A stretch of DNA of 64,000 bases from Hirschia baltica ATCC 49814 (GTDB lineage Bacteria > Pseudomonadota > Alphaproteobacteria > Caulobacterales > Hyphomonadaceae): NCBI RefSeq assembly GCF_000023785.1, contig NC_012982.1:3100001-3164000 (forward strand), in the 5' to 3' direction. Positions 17,685 to 27,067 of the stretch are shown here, piece after piece. The translations under genes and the position numbers were made by a program. The notes below the pieces were generated by a model that saw nothing but the letters and a program-made list of their open reading frames with translations, had not been told where the DNA came from and searched no databases. Each line of letters opens with the position of its first letter. Position 1 is the stretch's first letter.

Positions 17685-19232
17685 CTAATTTATCTGTGCC
17701 CGCATTGAATCTAAATCTGATGTTCGGGTACTTTTTTTATTTTGAAACCAATTCTTTATTTCCTGAATTTCCTCATCGCTCAGAACAAGCTCCAGCTTAC
17801 TTCTACGCTTAAGAAAATCATCTGCCTGACGCACAAACTCATTTTCGATCACATAATTCAATTCGCGCTCTGATACGCCGCTCGCAAACATTTTTCCCAT
17901 CATATTGATTGATGTTGCGCCGTCTAAAATATTGTGAACCCGCGTGCCGTAAGCGCGCAATAATCGTTTTAATACAGACTGTTCAAGCCAAGCATATTCT
18001 GCTTCCATTTGCGCAAGATAGGCGTCGAAATCAGCTTCAGGTATGTCGCCTCCCGGCAGCCTAACAGACTTGGTCCAGCTATCCCCCATCTCTGGCAAGA
18101 CAGGTAATAAATCCTTCATCGCCGCTTCTGCCAAAGTCCGATATGTCGTTATCTTCCCTCCATACACAGACAGTATCGGCGCTCCCGCTTTATCATCATA
18201 GGAAAGCACATAATCTCGCGTCACCTTGGATACGTTTTCCGTTTTATCATCATATAGCGGGCGCACGCCTGAATAGGTCGATAGAATATCGCTCCGCTGA
18301 ACGGGCATTTTAAAATATTCATTTGCGGCATCTAAAAGATAATCTATCTCACCTTCAGATATTTCCACATTATCCTTGTCACCAAGGTATAATTCATCGG
18401 TTGTACCGATCAAAGTCATACTGGCATTTTGATAGGGAATGGCGAACATGATGCGCCCGTCACCATTTTGGAAGAAGTAGCTAAACGCTCCTTCAAAACG
18501 CTTATTGGTGATTATATGAGACCCCTTCACCAATCTAACATGAGACGCATTTTCTCCACTCACAGCCATACTGCTCAATTCATCAACCCAAGGTCCAGCT
18601 GCGTTCACAACCACTTTCGCGCGAACTGTCTCAATTTCACCATTTGCGTTTTTCAGGTCCGCTTCCCAAAAATCTAGGAAACGGCGCAAGTGAACGCATC
18701 TAGTTTGTGTGCGTATGTCTGCCCCCTTTTCACTCGCAGACATAGCATTGAGAACAACCAATCTGGCGTCATCCACCCAGCAATCAGAATATTCAAATGC
18801 AAATTTATATTCAGGTTTCAACGCATCAAATTTGTGCGTCAATTTTCGTCTCAAAACCTTCGTTCCGGGGAGCATTTTCCTGCCACCAATATGGTCATAC
18901 AGAAACAATCCTAATCGCACGAGCCACGCCGGGCGCTGCCCTTTTTGATGTGGTAAAACAAAACGCATTGGCCAAATAATATGAGGTGCAGCTTTTAACA
19001 GCACCTCTCTTTCACGCAACGCCTTAGCGACAAGCCTAAAATCATAATGCTCTAAATATCGAAGCCCGCCATGTATTAATTTTGTACTGGAAGAAGACGT
19101 GTGTTGTCCAAGATCATCTTTCTCAACCAATACAACTTTCAAACCGCGACCGGCCGCATCTCGCGCAATTCCAACCCCGTTTATACCGCCACCAATCACC
19201 AGCAGATCGTTTAGGTTTTCTATATCTGTCAT
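17685..19232 (-). CDS. glpD: Aerobic glycerol-3-phosphate dehydrogenase
   Basis: 515-aa FAD-dependent membrane-associated dehydrogenase passing electrons from glycerol-3-phosphate to quinone. FAD-binding GGGINGVGIARDAAGRG at the N-terminus, the SSSTKLIHGGLRYLEHYDF motif, NAAGPWVDEL, TDELYLGD and STYSGVRPL are all in place, and the C-terminal domain is complete. Operon with glpK. A 16-bp palindrome lies about 25 bp upstream of the start (see separate entry). Confidence 0.96.
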   Translation of the reverse strand: MTDIENLNDLLVIGGGINGVGIARDAAGRGLKVVLVEKDDLGQHTSSSSTKLIHGGLRYLEHYDFRLVAKALREREVLLKAAPHIIWPMRFVLPHQKGQRPAWLVRLGLFLYDHIGGRKMLPGTKVLRRKLTHKFDALKPEYKFAFEYSDCWVDDARLVVLNAMSASEKGADIRTQTRCVHLRRFLDFWEADLKNANGEIETVRAKVVVNAAGPWVDELSSMAVSGENASHVRLVKGSHIITNKRFEGAFSYFFQNGDGRIMFAIPYQNASMTLIGTTDELYLGDKDNVEISEGEIDYLLDAANEYFKMPVQRSDILSTYSGVRPLYDDKTENVSKVTRDYVLSYDDKAGAPILSVYGGKITTYRTLAEAAMKDLLPVLPEMGDSWTKSVRLPGGDIPEADFDAYLAQMEAEYAWLEQSVLKRLLRAYGTRVHNILDGATSINMMGKMFASGVSERELNYVIENEFVRQADDFLKRRSKLELVLSDEEIQEIKNWFQNKKSTRTSDLDSMRAQIN

Positions 19233-19573
19233 TGTACCGGTTCTCTTGTTTATTTGATTTGGAAAACCAAATATGGATCAGGACGCTTTAACGCATTGGT
19301 GCCATAGCTCTACCAAAGACTAATGAGAAAACACATCCCTTTTACACAGGATTTCCCTTGTACCCACCAGATCAACACCAGCATCACATGACGCCAACAT
19401 AAAAACGTCACTACTGCGACAGAAACTTGGTATTCACGCGTTAGCAAACGCACAGAATGTCAGCACTTTTTTTGAACATTTCACCCCAAGTATTGGCATT
19501 TCTACCGCTTTTCATGATAGAGAAGCCAAGAACAAAAATAGCGTAAATGATAGTGAATTAGAGAGCGTTTTCG
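19233..19573. other. Divergent intergenic region glpD / ferredoxin reductase
   Basis: 341 bp without a convincing gene. It must hold the promoters of glpD (-) and the reductase (+). The only structure I can point to is the ATTTGG/CCAAAT palindrome near glpD. An ACCGGT at 19236-19241 touches the glpD start but lacks the GTCA flank of the uronate operators. Confidence 0.5.
19257..19272. promoter_or_regulatory. ATTTGG-AAAA-CCAAAT palindrome before glpD
   Basis: Perfect 6-bp arms with a 4-bp centre, 25-40 bp upstream of the glpD ATG. Position suits a repressor site, but it does not resemble the E. coli GlpR operator and no regulator gene is adjacent. Confidence 0.3.
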
Positions 19574-20788
19574 ATGGAAAAAATAATTATAATTGGTGGC
19601 GGACAAGCCGGCGCTCAAGCTATCATTTCACTTCGTCAATCAGGTTTTGAAGGCGAAATCACACTCGTTAGCGCGGAAAAGCAGCTACCTTATCAACGCC
19701 CCCCCCTATCCAAGGCATTCCTTAAAGGCGAAATGGACGAAGAGCGCCTTTATTTCCGTCCAGAAGATTTCTATCAAAAACAAAACGTTACTGTGATATC
19801 GGGCGTCAAAGCCACTCAAATAAACAAAGACGCAAAAACTGTTGAATTAGAAAATGGCAATTTTCTATCCTACACAAAGCTTTTGCTCGCGACAGGTGCG
19901 CCGCCGCGCAAACTCCCCTTTGATCACGCCCATCTTTCCAATGTTCATTATCTTCGAACGCTTGAAGACTCTCGCCGCTTAGCACCTACATTATCTTCTC
20001 AAGAGCGCATTGTCGTTATCGGCGCAGGCTATATCGGCCTTGAAGTGGCCGCCGTCGCCCGAACCGCCGGCCGCGATGTTACTGTCTTAGAACTCGCCGA
20101 CCGCGTTTTAGCACGGGTCGCAAGTGAGCCTGTTTCTAGCTTCTATCAGGACCTCCACAGAAGTGCTGGAGTTGAGTTAATGCTAGATACAATGGTTGAA
20201 AATTTTATAATTAAAGACAATAAAATCAATAGTATAAAGCTAAACAACGGAACTGAACTGGCATGTGGTTCAGTTCTTGTCGGAATAGGTGCGGTTCCTG
20301 AAACGAAGCTCGCCCAAGACGCTGGTTTAGAAATAGATAACGGGATTATTGTCGATAAATACGCCCAAACATCAGACCCAAATATCTGGGCAGCAGGTGA
20401 TTGCGCCAACTTCCCCTATCCGCGTTATGAAAAACGCATGCGCTTGGAATCTGTGCCCAATGCCATAGAACAAGCAAAAGTCGTCGCTAAAAACATGCTT
20501 GGCGGAGACAGCATACACAATCCTTTGCCATGGTTCTGGTCTGATCAATATGACGTCAAATTGCAAACTGTTGGTTTGATGCAAGGTTTTGACACGCTGA
20601 TTATACGTGGGAAACCACAAAACAAATCATTCTCTGTTTGGTATTTCAAAGAAAACAAGCTGTTAGCACTCGACGCCCTCAATGATGCCCCATCATTTAT
20701 GATTGGTAAAAAGCTATTGGCAACAGACACACCAATATCGCCTGAGCAAGCTGAAGACACAAAATTCAATTTAAGATCATTGTTTTAA
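19574..20788 (+). CDS. FAD-dependent ferredoxin/rubredoxin reductase
   Basis: 404-aa pyridine nucleotide-disulphide oxidoreductase of the ferredoxin reductase type used to feed electrons to oxygenases or P450s. FAD motif GGGQAGAQAI at residues 6-15, ATGAPPRKLP, the NAD(P) motif VIGAGYIGLEVAA, and the second FAD motif WAAGDCANFP, followed by a Reductase_C-like tail with FWSDQYDVKLQ. No Rieske oxygenase, ferredoxin or P450 gene is nearby, so its partner is elsewhere and its role here is unknown. It converges on the second LacI gene with 49 nt between stops. Confidence 0.9.
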   Translation: MEKIIIIGGGQAGAQAIISLRQSGFEGEITLVSAEKQLPYQRPPLSKAFLKGEMDEERLYFRPEDFYQKQNVTVISGVKATQINKDAKTVELENGNFLSYTKLLLATGAPPRKLPFDHAHLSNVHYLRTLEDSRRLAPTLSSQERIVVIGAGYIGLEVAAVARTAGRDVTVLELADRVLARVASEPVSSFYQDLHRSAGVELMLDTMVENFIIKDNKINSIKLNNGTELACGSVLVGIGAVPETKLAQDAGLEIDNGIIVDKYAQTSDPNIWAAGDCANFPYPRYEKRMRLESVPNAIEQAKVVAKNMLGGDSIHNPLPWFWSDQYDVKLQTVGLMQGFDTLIIRGKPQNKSFSVWYFKENKLLALDALNDAPSFMIGKKLLATDTPISPEQAEDTKFNLRSLF

Positions 20789-20837
20789 AAGAATTTTTCT
20801 TTCCTAAGCAATTCTCTTGCGGCTTCTCTAGCGTGTC

Positions 20838-21896
20838 TCAATCACTCTGTTTCACATCATTTTGAACAACAGAAGTTGAGTCTCGCTCAATCAATGAGTG
20901 CTGTAAGAAAACAAGTTTTTTGGGCGGAGAATTCTCCTGCTCTGCCTCTAATACATTGTGTAATATTTCTACTGCTTTGCCAGCCATTTCCACCAAAGGC
21001 TGGCCGACTGTTGTAAGGTTTGGCCAAATGGTCGTTGCGATAGGCGAGTCATCAAACCCTACTACCGAGAGATCATTCGGCACTTTCACACCAAGCGAAG
21101 CCGCTGCTCCCAATACCCCAGCAGCCATATCATCATTTGAAGCGAAGATCGCAGTTGGCGGCCTTTGGACTTTCAGCAATTTTAATCCCGCTTCTAACCC
21201 AGATTTATAGGTAAAATATCCCTGTGCCAGCAATTCATCCTGAATATCTATGCCAGCGTCTTGCAGCACTTTTTTATAGCCATCTTCGCGCGCAGAACTC
21301 GTACTATGACTTGGGTGCCCGCGAACAAATCCTATTCGCGTATGCCCCAAAGAAATTAGATACTTAGTCATTTCTATCGATGCTTGAAAATCATTTATTC
21401 CGATTTCAAAAGCTTCGCGCGTTCCAGCCATACTTCCTAAAAAAACTGCAGGCATCTCAGCTTCAGTCAACATTTTTCGAATGCCCGCCATATCACTTAT
21501 AGGCGGCGGAATAATCACTCCATCCCAAGCATTGGTAAGGATCTCTTTCAATTGTTCAGCTGTTATATCTTGAGAGACATTTTTGACGATAAGTTGATAC
21601 CCATAATTCCCAAGAGTTTCGAGCGCGCCCAACATTAGTTTTTCCAAATAGGCAGAAGACGGGTTTGCATACAACAAACATATGCGTCGTGCTCGCCCAC
21701 TTACCAAATTTCTAGCCGCTTGATTTGGCAAATATTTTAGCTCGGAAACAGCCGCCAATACCTTCTCTTTTGTAGATACTCTCACTTTGGGAAAGTTATT
21801 GAGAACACGTGAAACCGTCATCGGAGAAACGCCTGCATGTTTTGCAACATCAATGAGAGTAACTGGGGAATTATTATTCCGCTTGGCAGTTTTCAT
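20838..21896 (-). CDS. LacI-family regulator, probable xylose repressor (XylR)
   Basis: 352-aa LacI regulator. ATG 21896 is preferred to an upstream TTG. HTH VTLIDVAKHAGVSPMTVSRVLN (12-33), hinge AARNLVSGRARR, and an effector domain with HTRIGFVRGHPSHSTSSAREDGY, TAIFASNDDMAAGVLG and LSVVGFDDSPIATTIWP. It is divergent from xylB-xylA-tal, whose promoter carries a CG-centred palindrome of the LacI type, also found before transketolase. It is therefore the best candidate xylose-pathway repressor. The effector (xylose or a derivative) is inferred. Confidence 0.92.
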   Translation of the reverse strand: MKTAKRNNNSPVTLIDVAKHAGVSPMTVSRVLNNFPKVRVSTKEKVLAAVSELKYLPNQAARNLVSGRARRICLLYANPSSAYLEKLMLGALETLGNYGYQLIVKNVSQDITAEQLKEILTNAWDGVIIPPPISDMAGIRKMLTEAEMPAVFLGSMAGTREAFEIGINDFQASIEMTKYLISLGHTRIGFVRGHPSHSTSSAREDGYKKVLQDAGIDIQDELLAQGYFTYKSGLEAGLKLLKVQRPPTAIFASNDDMAAGVLGAAASLGVKVPNDLSVVGFDDSPIATTIWPNLTTVGQPLVEMAGKAVEILHNVLEAEQENSPPKKLVFLQHSLIERDSTSVVQNDVKQSD

Positions 21897-22239
21897 GTCG
21901 GCATTTCTCACATTCAATACAAATTACACCCCACAGTGAAGAGCCACATTGTGCATGTCAATTTTTTTAATTTTCAAAATACGTGAGCTGTTTGCATCAG
22001 CTTTTGTACAGATTTCGGCCCGGAACCGATCATGATAACGAAGGACTTTCACAAACTTCATCACATGTATAAAAATTGACTTGCTGTTTTTGAATGATAA
22101 CGCTATCACTACCTTGCAATTTTCTTTTATTCAACCGAAGCCCGTCCATTCCCACATGAGGATTTCAATTCGAATTTAAGAAGAAAAATCAGGAAGAGCC
22201 CGCTTAACGGGACATGAAATAGTGGAGTGAATTGATATA
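21897..22239. other. Intergenic control region between lacI-type gene and xylB
   Basis: 343 bp between divergent genes. It carries the operator palindrome at 22095-22108 and a TTGACT hexamer at 22076-22081 that may be the -35 element of the xylB promoter. A half-copy TGATAACG occurs at 22034-22041. Short frames inside are not convincing. Confidence 0.55.
22095..22108. promoter_or_regulatory. Operator TGATAACGCTATCA before xylB
   Basis: Interrupted palindrome TGATA-ACGC-TATCA, 132-145 bp upstream of xylB and just past a TTGACT -35-like element. Its form (TGnTAnCGnTAnCA) resembles, as I remember it, the Caulobacter XylR operator. A matching site lies before tkt at 29095-29108. Confidence 0.7.
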
Positions 22240-23694
22240 ATGTTTCTTGGCATAGACATTGGTACATCAAGTGTAAAAACCGTCGTGATTGACGAGACAG
22301 GCACTCCGATTGCCCAAGCTTCTGTTGATCTTCCCATTTCCCGTCCCAAACCATTATGGTCTGAACAAAACCCTGCCGACTGGTGGACATCTACCAATAT
22401 GGCAGTCGCCAAATTGGATGTTGATATTCGCCATAAAATCAAAGCAATCGGTCTATCTGGCCAGATGCATGGTGCCACTGTTCTTGATGCAGATGACAAA
22501 GTACTTCGCCCTGCCATTTTGTGGAATGACGGACGCTGCCAAGAAGAATGTGACATCCTTACACAAGAGCAACCAGACTTTCATACAATCGGTGGAAATC
22601 TAGTTATGCCGGGCTTCACAGCCCCAAAACTACTCTGGCTTCAACGCAATGAACCAGAAACATTCGCTAAAATTAAAACTGTACTTCTACCCAAAGATTA
22701 TGTCCGCCTGCGCATGACCGGCGAGAAAGCTACAGATCTTTCTGATGCGGCCGGAACATTATGGGTGGACATTGCTGCACGCCGCTGGTCAGAAGACCTG
22801 CTTGGTCCTTGCGGCTTGTCGACCAACAATATGCCTCGCCTGTATGAAGGCCATGAAGTCACAGGTAAATTACGCCAAGAACTTGCCGAAGCTTGGGGCA
22901 TGGAGCGTGTTCCCGTTATCGCCGGTGGTGGCGACAATGCTGCTGGTGCTGCCGGAGTTGGCGTTGTAAACGATGGTGAGGCATTACTCTCCCTAGGTAC
23001 TTCTGGCGTCATCTTCCTTGCCACGAATGAGTTCCGCCCCTACCCTGAACGCGCCGTTCACGCTTTTTGTCACGCACTTCCAGATCGCTGGCATTTAATG
23101 TCAGTCATGCTAAGCGCAGCAAGCTGCCTTGATTGGGCCGCAAAACTAACTGGCAATAGCGATGTTGGAAACTTTGTTTCGAAAGCTGAAGAGCGCAATA
23201 AATTAGGCACAAGTGAGCATTTCCTCCCCTATTTGTCGGGTGAACGCACGCCGCACAATAATCCCAATGCAAAAGGTGTTCTCTTTGGCATCGGTCACGA
23301 CACAGATGCCGCCACGCTTGCGCAATCAGTTTTGGAAGGTGTCGCATTTGGTATGGCAGAAGGCTTTAAAGCGCTCCAAGAATCCAAAGCTGAAGTTAAT
23401 TCGATATCCGTTATTGGCGGCGGCTCACTCTCTTTATATTGGGGCCGCATTCTTTCCGCCGCAATAGGCAGACCTTTGGTCTATCGCGACGGTGCTGCGA
23501 CCGGTCCCGCTTTGGGGGCTGCACGTCTAGCCCGTTACGGTGTTGAAGGCGGTGATATAAACGACATGTTCAGCGCACCTCATGTTGTAGATATCGTCAA
23601 CCCTCGCGATCAAGACGTTGCTCTCCTCAACGCTAAATTTGAAAAATTCCAATCACTCTACAAGAACCTCATTTCCGAATTTGAAGGAAACTAA
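22240..23694 (+). CDS. xylB: Xylulokinase
   Basis: 484-aa FGGY-family kinase that phosphorylates D-xylulose to xylulose-5-phosphate. N-terminal FLGIDIGTSSVKTVVID, the QNPADWW motif, GLSGQMHGATVL, ILWNDGRCQEEC, the DAAGTLWVDIAARRWS segment and the ATP-site GGGSLSLYWGRILS are typical of XylB. Start ATG with GTGGAGTG upstream. First gene of xylB-xylA-tal, 2 nt before xylA. Confidence 0.96.
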   Translation: MFLGIDIGTSSVKTVVIDETGTPIAQASVDLPISRPKPLWSEQNPADWWTSTNMAVAKLDVDIRHKIKAIGLSGQMHGATVLDADDKVLRPAILWNDGRCQEECDILTQEQPDFHTIGGNLVMPGFTAPKLLWLQRNEPETFAKIKTVLLPKDYVRLRMTGEKATDLSDAAGTLWVDIAARRWSEDLLGPCGLSTNNMPRLYEGHEVTGKLRQELAEAWGMERVPVIAGGGDNAAGAAGVGVVNDGEALLSLGTSGVIFLATNEFRPYPERAVHAFCHALPDRWHLMSVMLSAASCLDWAAKLTGNSDVGNFVSKAEERNKLGTSEHFLPYLSGERTPHNNPNAKGVLFGIGHDTDAATLAQSVLEGVAFGMAEGFKALQESKAEVNSISVIGGGSLSLYWGRILSAAIGRPLVYRDGAATGPALGAARLARYGVEGGDINDMFSAPHVVDIVNPRDQDVALLNAKFEKFQSLYKNLISEFEGN

Positions 23695-23696
23695 TC

Positions 23697-25013
23697 ATGA
23701 CAACATATTTTGAAGGCGTAGACGCCGTAAAATACGAAGGTACGGAAACAAACAACCCATTTGCGTTCCGTTACTACAACAAAGATCAAGTCGTCCTTGG
23801 TAAAACAATGGCCGAGCACTTGCGTATGGCTGTGTGTTACTGGCACTCATTCTGCTGGGATGGTGCTGACCCATTTGGTCAGGGCACTTTCGAACGCTCT
23901 TGGCACAACGCATCTTCAGTTCAAGAAGCAACTGACATCAAAATGGATGTTGCCTTTGAATTCTTCGCCAAGCTTGGCCTTCCATATTATTGTTTCCACG
24001 ATGTAGATGTTGCTGGCCACCTCGAAACACCAGACGAGCTTTCAAACGAATTAGCCCGGGCAGTTGACCGTCTTCAGCAAAAGCAAGATGAAACTGGCGT
24101 TAAACTTCTTTGGGGAACAGCCAACCTATTCTCTCACCGCCGCTATATGGGCGGTGGACTAACAAACCCAGACCCGGAAGTCACTGCAACAGCTATTCGC
24201 CAAGTCCGCGAATGTATGGATGCGACTTTCAAACTTGGTGGTGAAAACTATGTTCTTTGGGGTGGTCGCGAAGGCTATGACACACTTCTCAACACACGCT
24301 TGAGCACAGAGCTTGATAATTTTGGTGCACTGCTAAACAAAGTCGTTGAATACAAGCACAAAATTGGTTTCAAAGGTAAAATCCTGATCGAACCAAAACC
24401 ACACGAACCAACTTATCACCAATATGATTTCGACACTGCGACAGTGTTCGGTTTCCTACAACGTTATGGTCTTGAAAAAGAAGTTCACGTTAACATCGAA
24501 CCAAACCACGCCACACTCGCTGGTCACTCATTTGCACACGAAATAGCAACCGCAGTGTCACTTGGTGTAATGGGGTCAATCGACATCAACTCAGGTAACT
24601 ACCAGAACGGATGGGACACAGACCAATTTAACGTTGACATTAAAGACATCACATTGGCTCTCATCGAATTATTGCCTTCTGGTGGCCTCGATACAGGTGG
24701 TTTCAACTTTGATGCTAAAGTGCGTCGCCAAAGCTCCGATGCTGTTGATCTTTTCCACGGTCACATTGGTGGAGCAGACTGTCTGGCACGCGCACTATTA
24801 GCCGCAGCCGACATTATTGAAAAAGGCGAAATTGAAGCCTTCAAAGCCAACCGCTATAAAGGTTGGGAAGGTGATCTTGGAAAAATGATCCTTTCTAAAG
24901 AAACTTCCCTTGCTGATATCGCTGATCACGTTAAGACAGAAGGCATTAACGGTAAGCACAATTCAGGTCGTCAGGAATATCTTGAAAACCTGATCAACCT
25001 AAGCATCAAATAA
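23697..25013 (+). CDS. xylA: Xylose isomerase
   Basis: 438-aa class II xylose isomerase (longer N-terminus than class I). It converts D-xylose to D-xylulose using two divalent metals. Conserved motifs: [22 protein letters not shown] (catalytic His), [47 protein letters not shown] and [11 protein letters not shown]. Directly after xylB, 14 nt before tal. Caulobacter itself uses an oxidative xylose route; this organism clearly carries the isomerase route. Confidence 0.97.
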   Translation: MTTYFEGVDAVKYEGTETNNPFAFRYYNKDQVVLGKTMAEHLRMAVCYWHSFCWDGADPFGQGTFERSWHNASSVQEATDIKMDVAFEFFAKLGLPYYCFHDVDVAGHLETPDELSNELARAVDRLQQKQDETGVKLLWGTANLFSHRRYMGGGLTNPDPEVTATAIRQVRECMDATFKLGGENYVLWGGREGYDTLLNTRLSTELDNFGALLNKVVEYKHKIGFKGKILIEPKPHEPTYHQYDFDTATVFGFLQRYGLEKEVHVNIEPNHATLAGHSFAHEIATAVSLGVMGSIDINSGNYQNGWDTDQFNVDIKDITLALIELLPSGGLDTGGFNFDAKVRRQSSDAVDLFHGHIGGADCLARALLAAADIIEKGEIEAFKANRYKGWEGDLGKMILSKETSLADIADHVKTEGINGKHNSGRQEYLENLINLSIK

Positions 25014-25027
25014 ATCGGAACATTCTC

Positions 25028-25678
25028 ATGAAATTTTTCGTAGATACAGCAAACGTTGACGAAATCCGGGAACTTGAATCCTATGGTCTTATTGATGGTG
25101 TGACGACAAACCCTTCATTGATCAAGAAATCCGGTCGTGACTTTGTTGAAGTGATCACAGAAATCTGTTCTGTAACTGATGGCCCAGTATCTGCTGAGGT
25201 TATTGCTTTGGATACAGAGGGCATGCTAGCGGAAGGCCGTAAACTTGCTCAGATCGCCGACAATATCGTTGTGAAACTCCCTTTAACTTTGGATGGCCTG
25301 GCTGCATGTCAGACTTTCTCAAAAGAAGGTATCAAAACAAACGTCACACTTTGTTTCTCAGCAAACCAAGCTCTTCTAGCTGCTAAAGCTGGTGCAACTT
25401 ACATTTCACCATTTATTGGCCGCCTAGATGACATTCACGTTGACGGCATGGAACTCATTCAAGAGATCCGCGCAATATATGACAATTATGGTTTCGATAC
25501 AGAAATCCTAGCTGCATCTATTCGTGGCCCAATGCATGTTAAAGAATGTGCTCTTGTAGGTGCAGATGTTGGTACTGCGCCAGCAGGTGTTATCAAAGCA
25601 CTCGTAAAACACCCTCTTACACAAGCTGGTTTGGATCAGTTTGTGAAAGATGCAGCAGAGGCTGGTATCAAAGTTTAA
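25028..25678 (+). CDS. tal: Transaldolase, short (TalC/Fsa-like) type
   Basis: 216-aa transaldolase of the small class (about 215 aa). It transfers dihydroxyacetone units between sedoheptulose-7-P and glyceraldehyde-3-P; some relatives are fructose-6-P aldolases. [30 protein letters not shown], the Schiff-base Lys in [28 protein letters not shown] and FIGRLDD are present. Last gene of the xyl operon; together with transketolase at 27-29 kb it completes the non-oxidative pentose phosphate steps for xylose. Confidence 0.95.
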   Translation: MKFFVDTANVDEIRELESYGLIDGVTTNPSLIKKSGRDFVEVITEICSVTDGPVSAEVIALDTEGMLAEGRKLAQIADNIVVKLPLTLDGLAACQTFSKEGIKTNVTLCFSANQALLAAKAGATYISPFIGRLDDIHVDGMELIQEIRAIYDNYGFDTEILAASIRGPMHVKECALVGADVGTAPAGVIKALVKHPLTQAGLDQFVKDAAEAGIKV

Positions 25679-25700
25679 ATCTAATTTAGACACACTTTGA

Positions 25701-25733
25701 AAGGCCTGATGCATTACGTGTCAGGCCTTTTTT
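25701..25733 (+). terminator. Rho-independent terminator after xylB-xylA-tal
   Basis: AAGGCCTGA stem with TCAGGCCTT, 12-nt loop, followed by a run of T, 23 nt after the tal stop. A textbook intrinsic terminator. Confidence 0.9.
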
Positions 25734-25763
25734 GTTGCAATTAAAATAAATCCGCATATGAAT

Positions 25764-25783
25764 TTATTACATTAATGTAATAA
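25764..25783. promoter_or_regulatory. 20-bp perfect palindrome before the PL10 lyase
   Basis: TTATTACATTAATGTAATAA, a perfect 20-bp palindrome ending 19 bp before the PL10 lyase start. It is unlike either LacI operator in the window. It may be the site of another dimeric regulator; position would block translation initiation or transcription start. Confidence 0.5.
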
Positions 25784-25802
25784 TTTAGAGGCGATATTTC
25801 AT

Positions 25803-26999
25803 ATGCGAATTTCATATCACATCAAGCAACTTCCTAAGAAATTTGTCCCTCTATTACTTACGGCAACTGCTTGTCTATTTCTGAACCAATGCGCTCAAGA
25901 AAATACAGAAACCACCCCAATCTCCATATTGGAATTTGAAGATGCTATAAATCATTGGCAAAGCAAGCGCGGTTCCGATTATCCAAGACACGACCCTAAA
26001 GAAATCACTCTAATCGCGGACAACATGTTGATTATGCAACGCGATCATGGCGGCTGGAAACAGAACCAAGATCCGCTCCGTATTCTTGATGCAGAGTCAA
26101 CAAACCAATATTTAGCTGAAAAATCAGATCCTTTTGCTAGTTTTGACAACCGGAACATTTACACTCAAATCCGATATTTAATGTCAGCCTATGAACAAGT
26201 GAACGATGAGCGCCATAAAGAAGCAGCATTAAAAGGGCTAGACTATCTTCTCTCTCAACAAATCGCATCATGCGGGGGGTGGCCTCATTCCAACCCATCG
26301 AGCAATAGCTATCACGGCCACATAACAATTGCAGATGAAGTCTTCTCTGGACCGATGCTACTTCTTCGAGAAATTTCAGAAGCTCAACCGCCTTTTCAAA
26401 ATTTAGATAATGCAACGAAACAACGTGCCCTTGAAGCAAGAAAGGCCGGAGACAGCTGCCTACTTAGCCTTCAAATAAAGCAAAACGGCAAACGTCTAGG
26501 TTGGGCAGGCCAATATGATCCCGTCACGCTGGCACCCGCGCAAGGGCGCAGCTTTGAATTACCTGCGATGGTAACACAGGAAACCGTTGATATCTTAAGG
26601 TATTTAATGACGATTAAAGAACCAGACACAGATGTCATACAAAGCATTCAAGGCGGAATAGAGTGGCTTAAACAATCTGCTATTGCGGATACGAAAATAG
26701 AAACCATTCAGCTCGAAACGCCAATAGAATACAAATACCACACGGCTAATTTTGATAGAGTCCTCGTTAAAGGCGACAATGCAGGTACGCTGTGGGCACG
26801 TTTTTATGACCTATCAGATAACACAATAGTTCTCGCAAACAGGGATAGCGTTCGGGTCGCAAAATACGAAGACATTCACCAAGAACGCCGCACAGGCTAT
26901 TCTTGGTATGGCGTGTGGCCTGCTGAACTTCTAGAGAAAGAATATCCAGCTTGGAGTTGCAGAGTTCTAAATCAAAGCACTAATGACGAAGCTTGCTGA
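25803..26999 (+). CDS. Pectate lyase, family PL10, exported
   Basis: 398-aa polysaccharide lyase of family PL10. After a signal sequence (to about residue 31, possibly a lipoprotein) come the family blocks IADNMLIMQRDHGGWKQNQD, SFDNRNIYTQIRYLMSAY, SCGGWPHSNP, the catalytic region GWAGQYDPVTLAPAQGRSFE and a C-terminal TLWARFYDLSDN. It cleaves polygalacturonate with an Asp/Arg mechanism and calcium. It lies between the xyl genes and tkt on its own promoter, with a 20-bp palindrome rather than an ACCGGT operator upstream. It probably complements the PL1 lyase at 13.8 kb. Confidence 0.92.
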   Translation: MRISYHIKQLPKKFVPLLLTATACLFLNQCAQENTETTPISILEFEDAINHWQSKRGSDYPRHDPKEITLIADNMLIMQRDHGGWKQNQDPLRILDAESTNQYLAEKSDPFASFDNRNIYTQIRYLMSAYEQVNDERHKEAALKGLDYLLSQQIASCGGWPHSNPSSNSYHGHITIADEVFSGPMLLLREISEAQPPFQNLDNATKQRALEARKAGDSCLLSLQIKQNGKRLGWAGQYDPVTLAPAQGRSFELPAMVTQETVDILRYLMTIKEPDTDVIQSIQGGIEWLKQSAIADTKIETIQLETPIEYKYHTANFDRVLVKGDNAGTLWARFYDLSDNTIVLANRDSVRVAKYEDIHQERRTGYSWYGVWPAELLEKEYPAWSCRVLNQSTNDEAC

Positions 27000-27013
27000 T
27001 CGGCCAACATGAA

Positions 27014-27043
27014 AAAGTCAGCTCATTTTAGTGAGCTGACTTT
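27014..27043. terminator. Bidirectional terminator between PL10 lyase and tkt
   Basis: AAAGTCAGCTCA / TGAGCTGACTTT, a perfect 12-bp stem with a 6-nt loop between convergent stops, A-rich on one side and T-rich on the other, so it can serve both strands. Confidence 0.85.
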
Positions 27044-27067
27044 GTTTAAACAGATAATCTAATCGAT

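Noticed and set aside
19236-19241. ACCGGT touching the glpD start, as a sixth uronate operator
   Set aside because: It lacks the GTCA/TGAC flank shared by the other five and overlaps the ribosome-binding region; probably chance.
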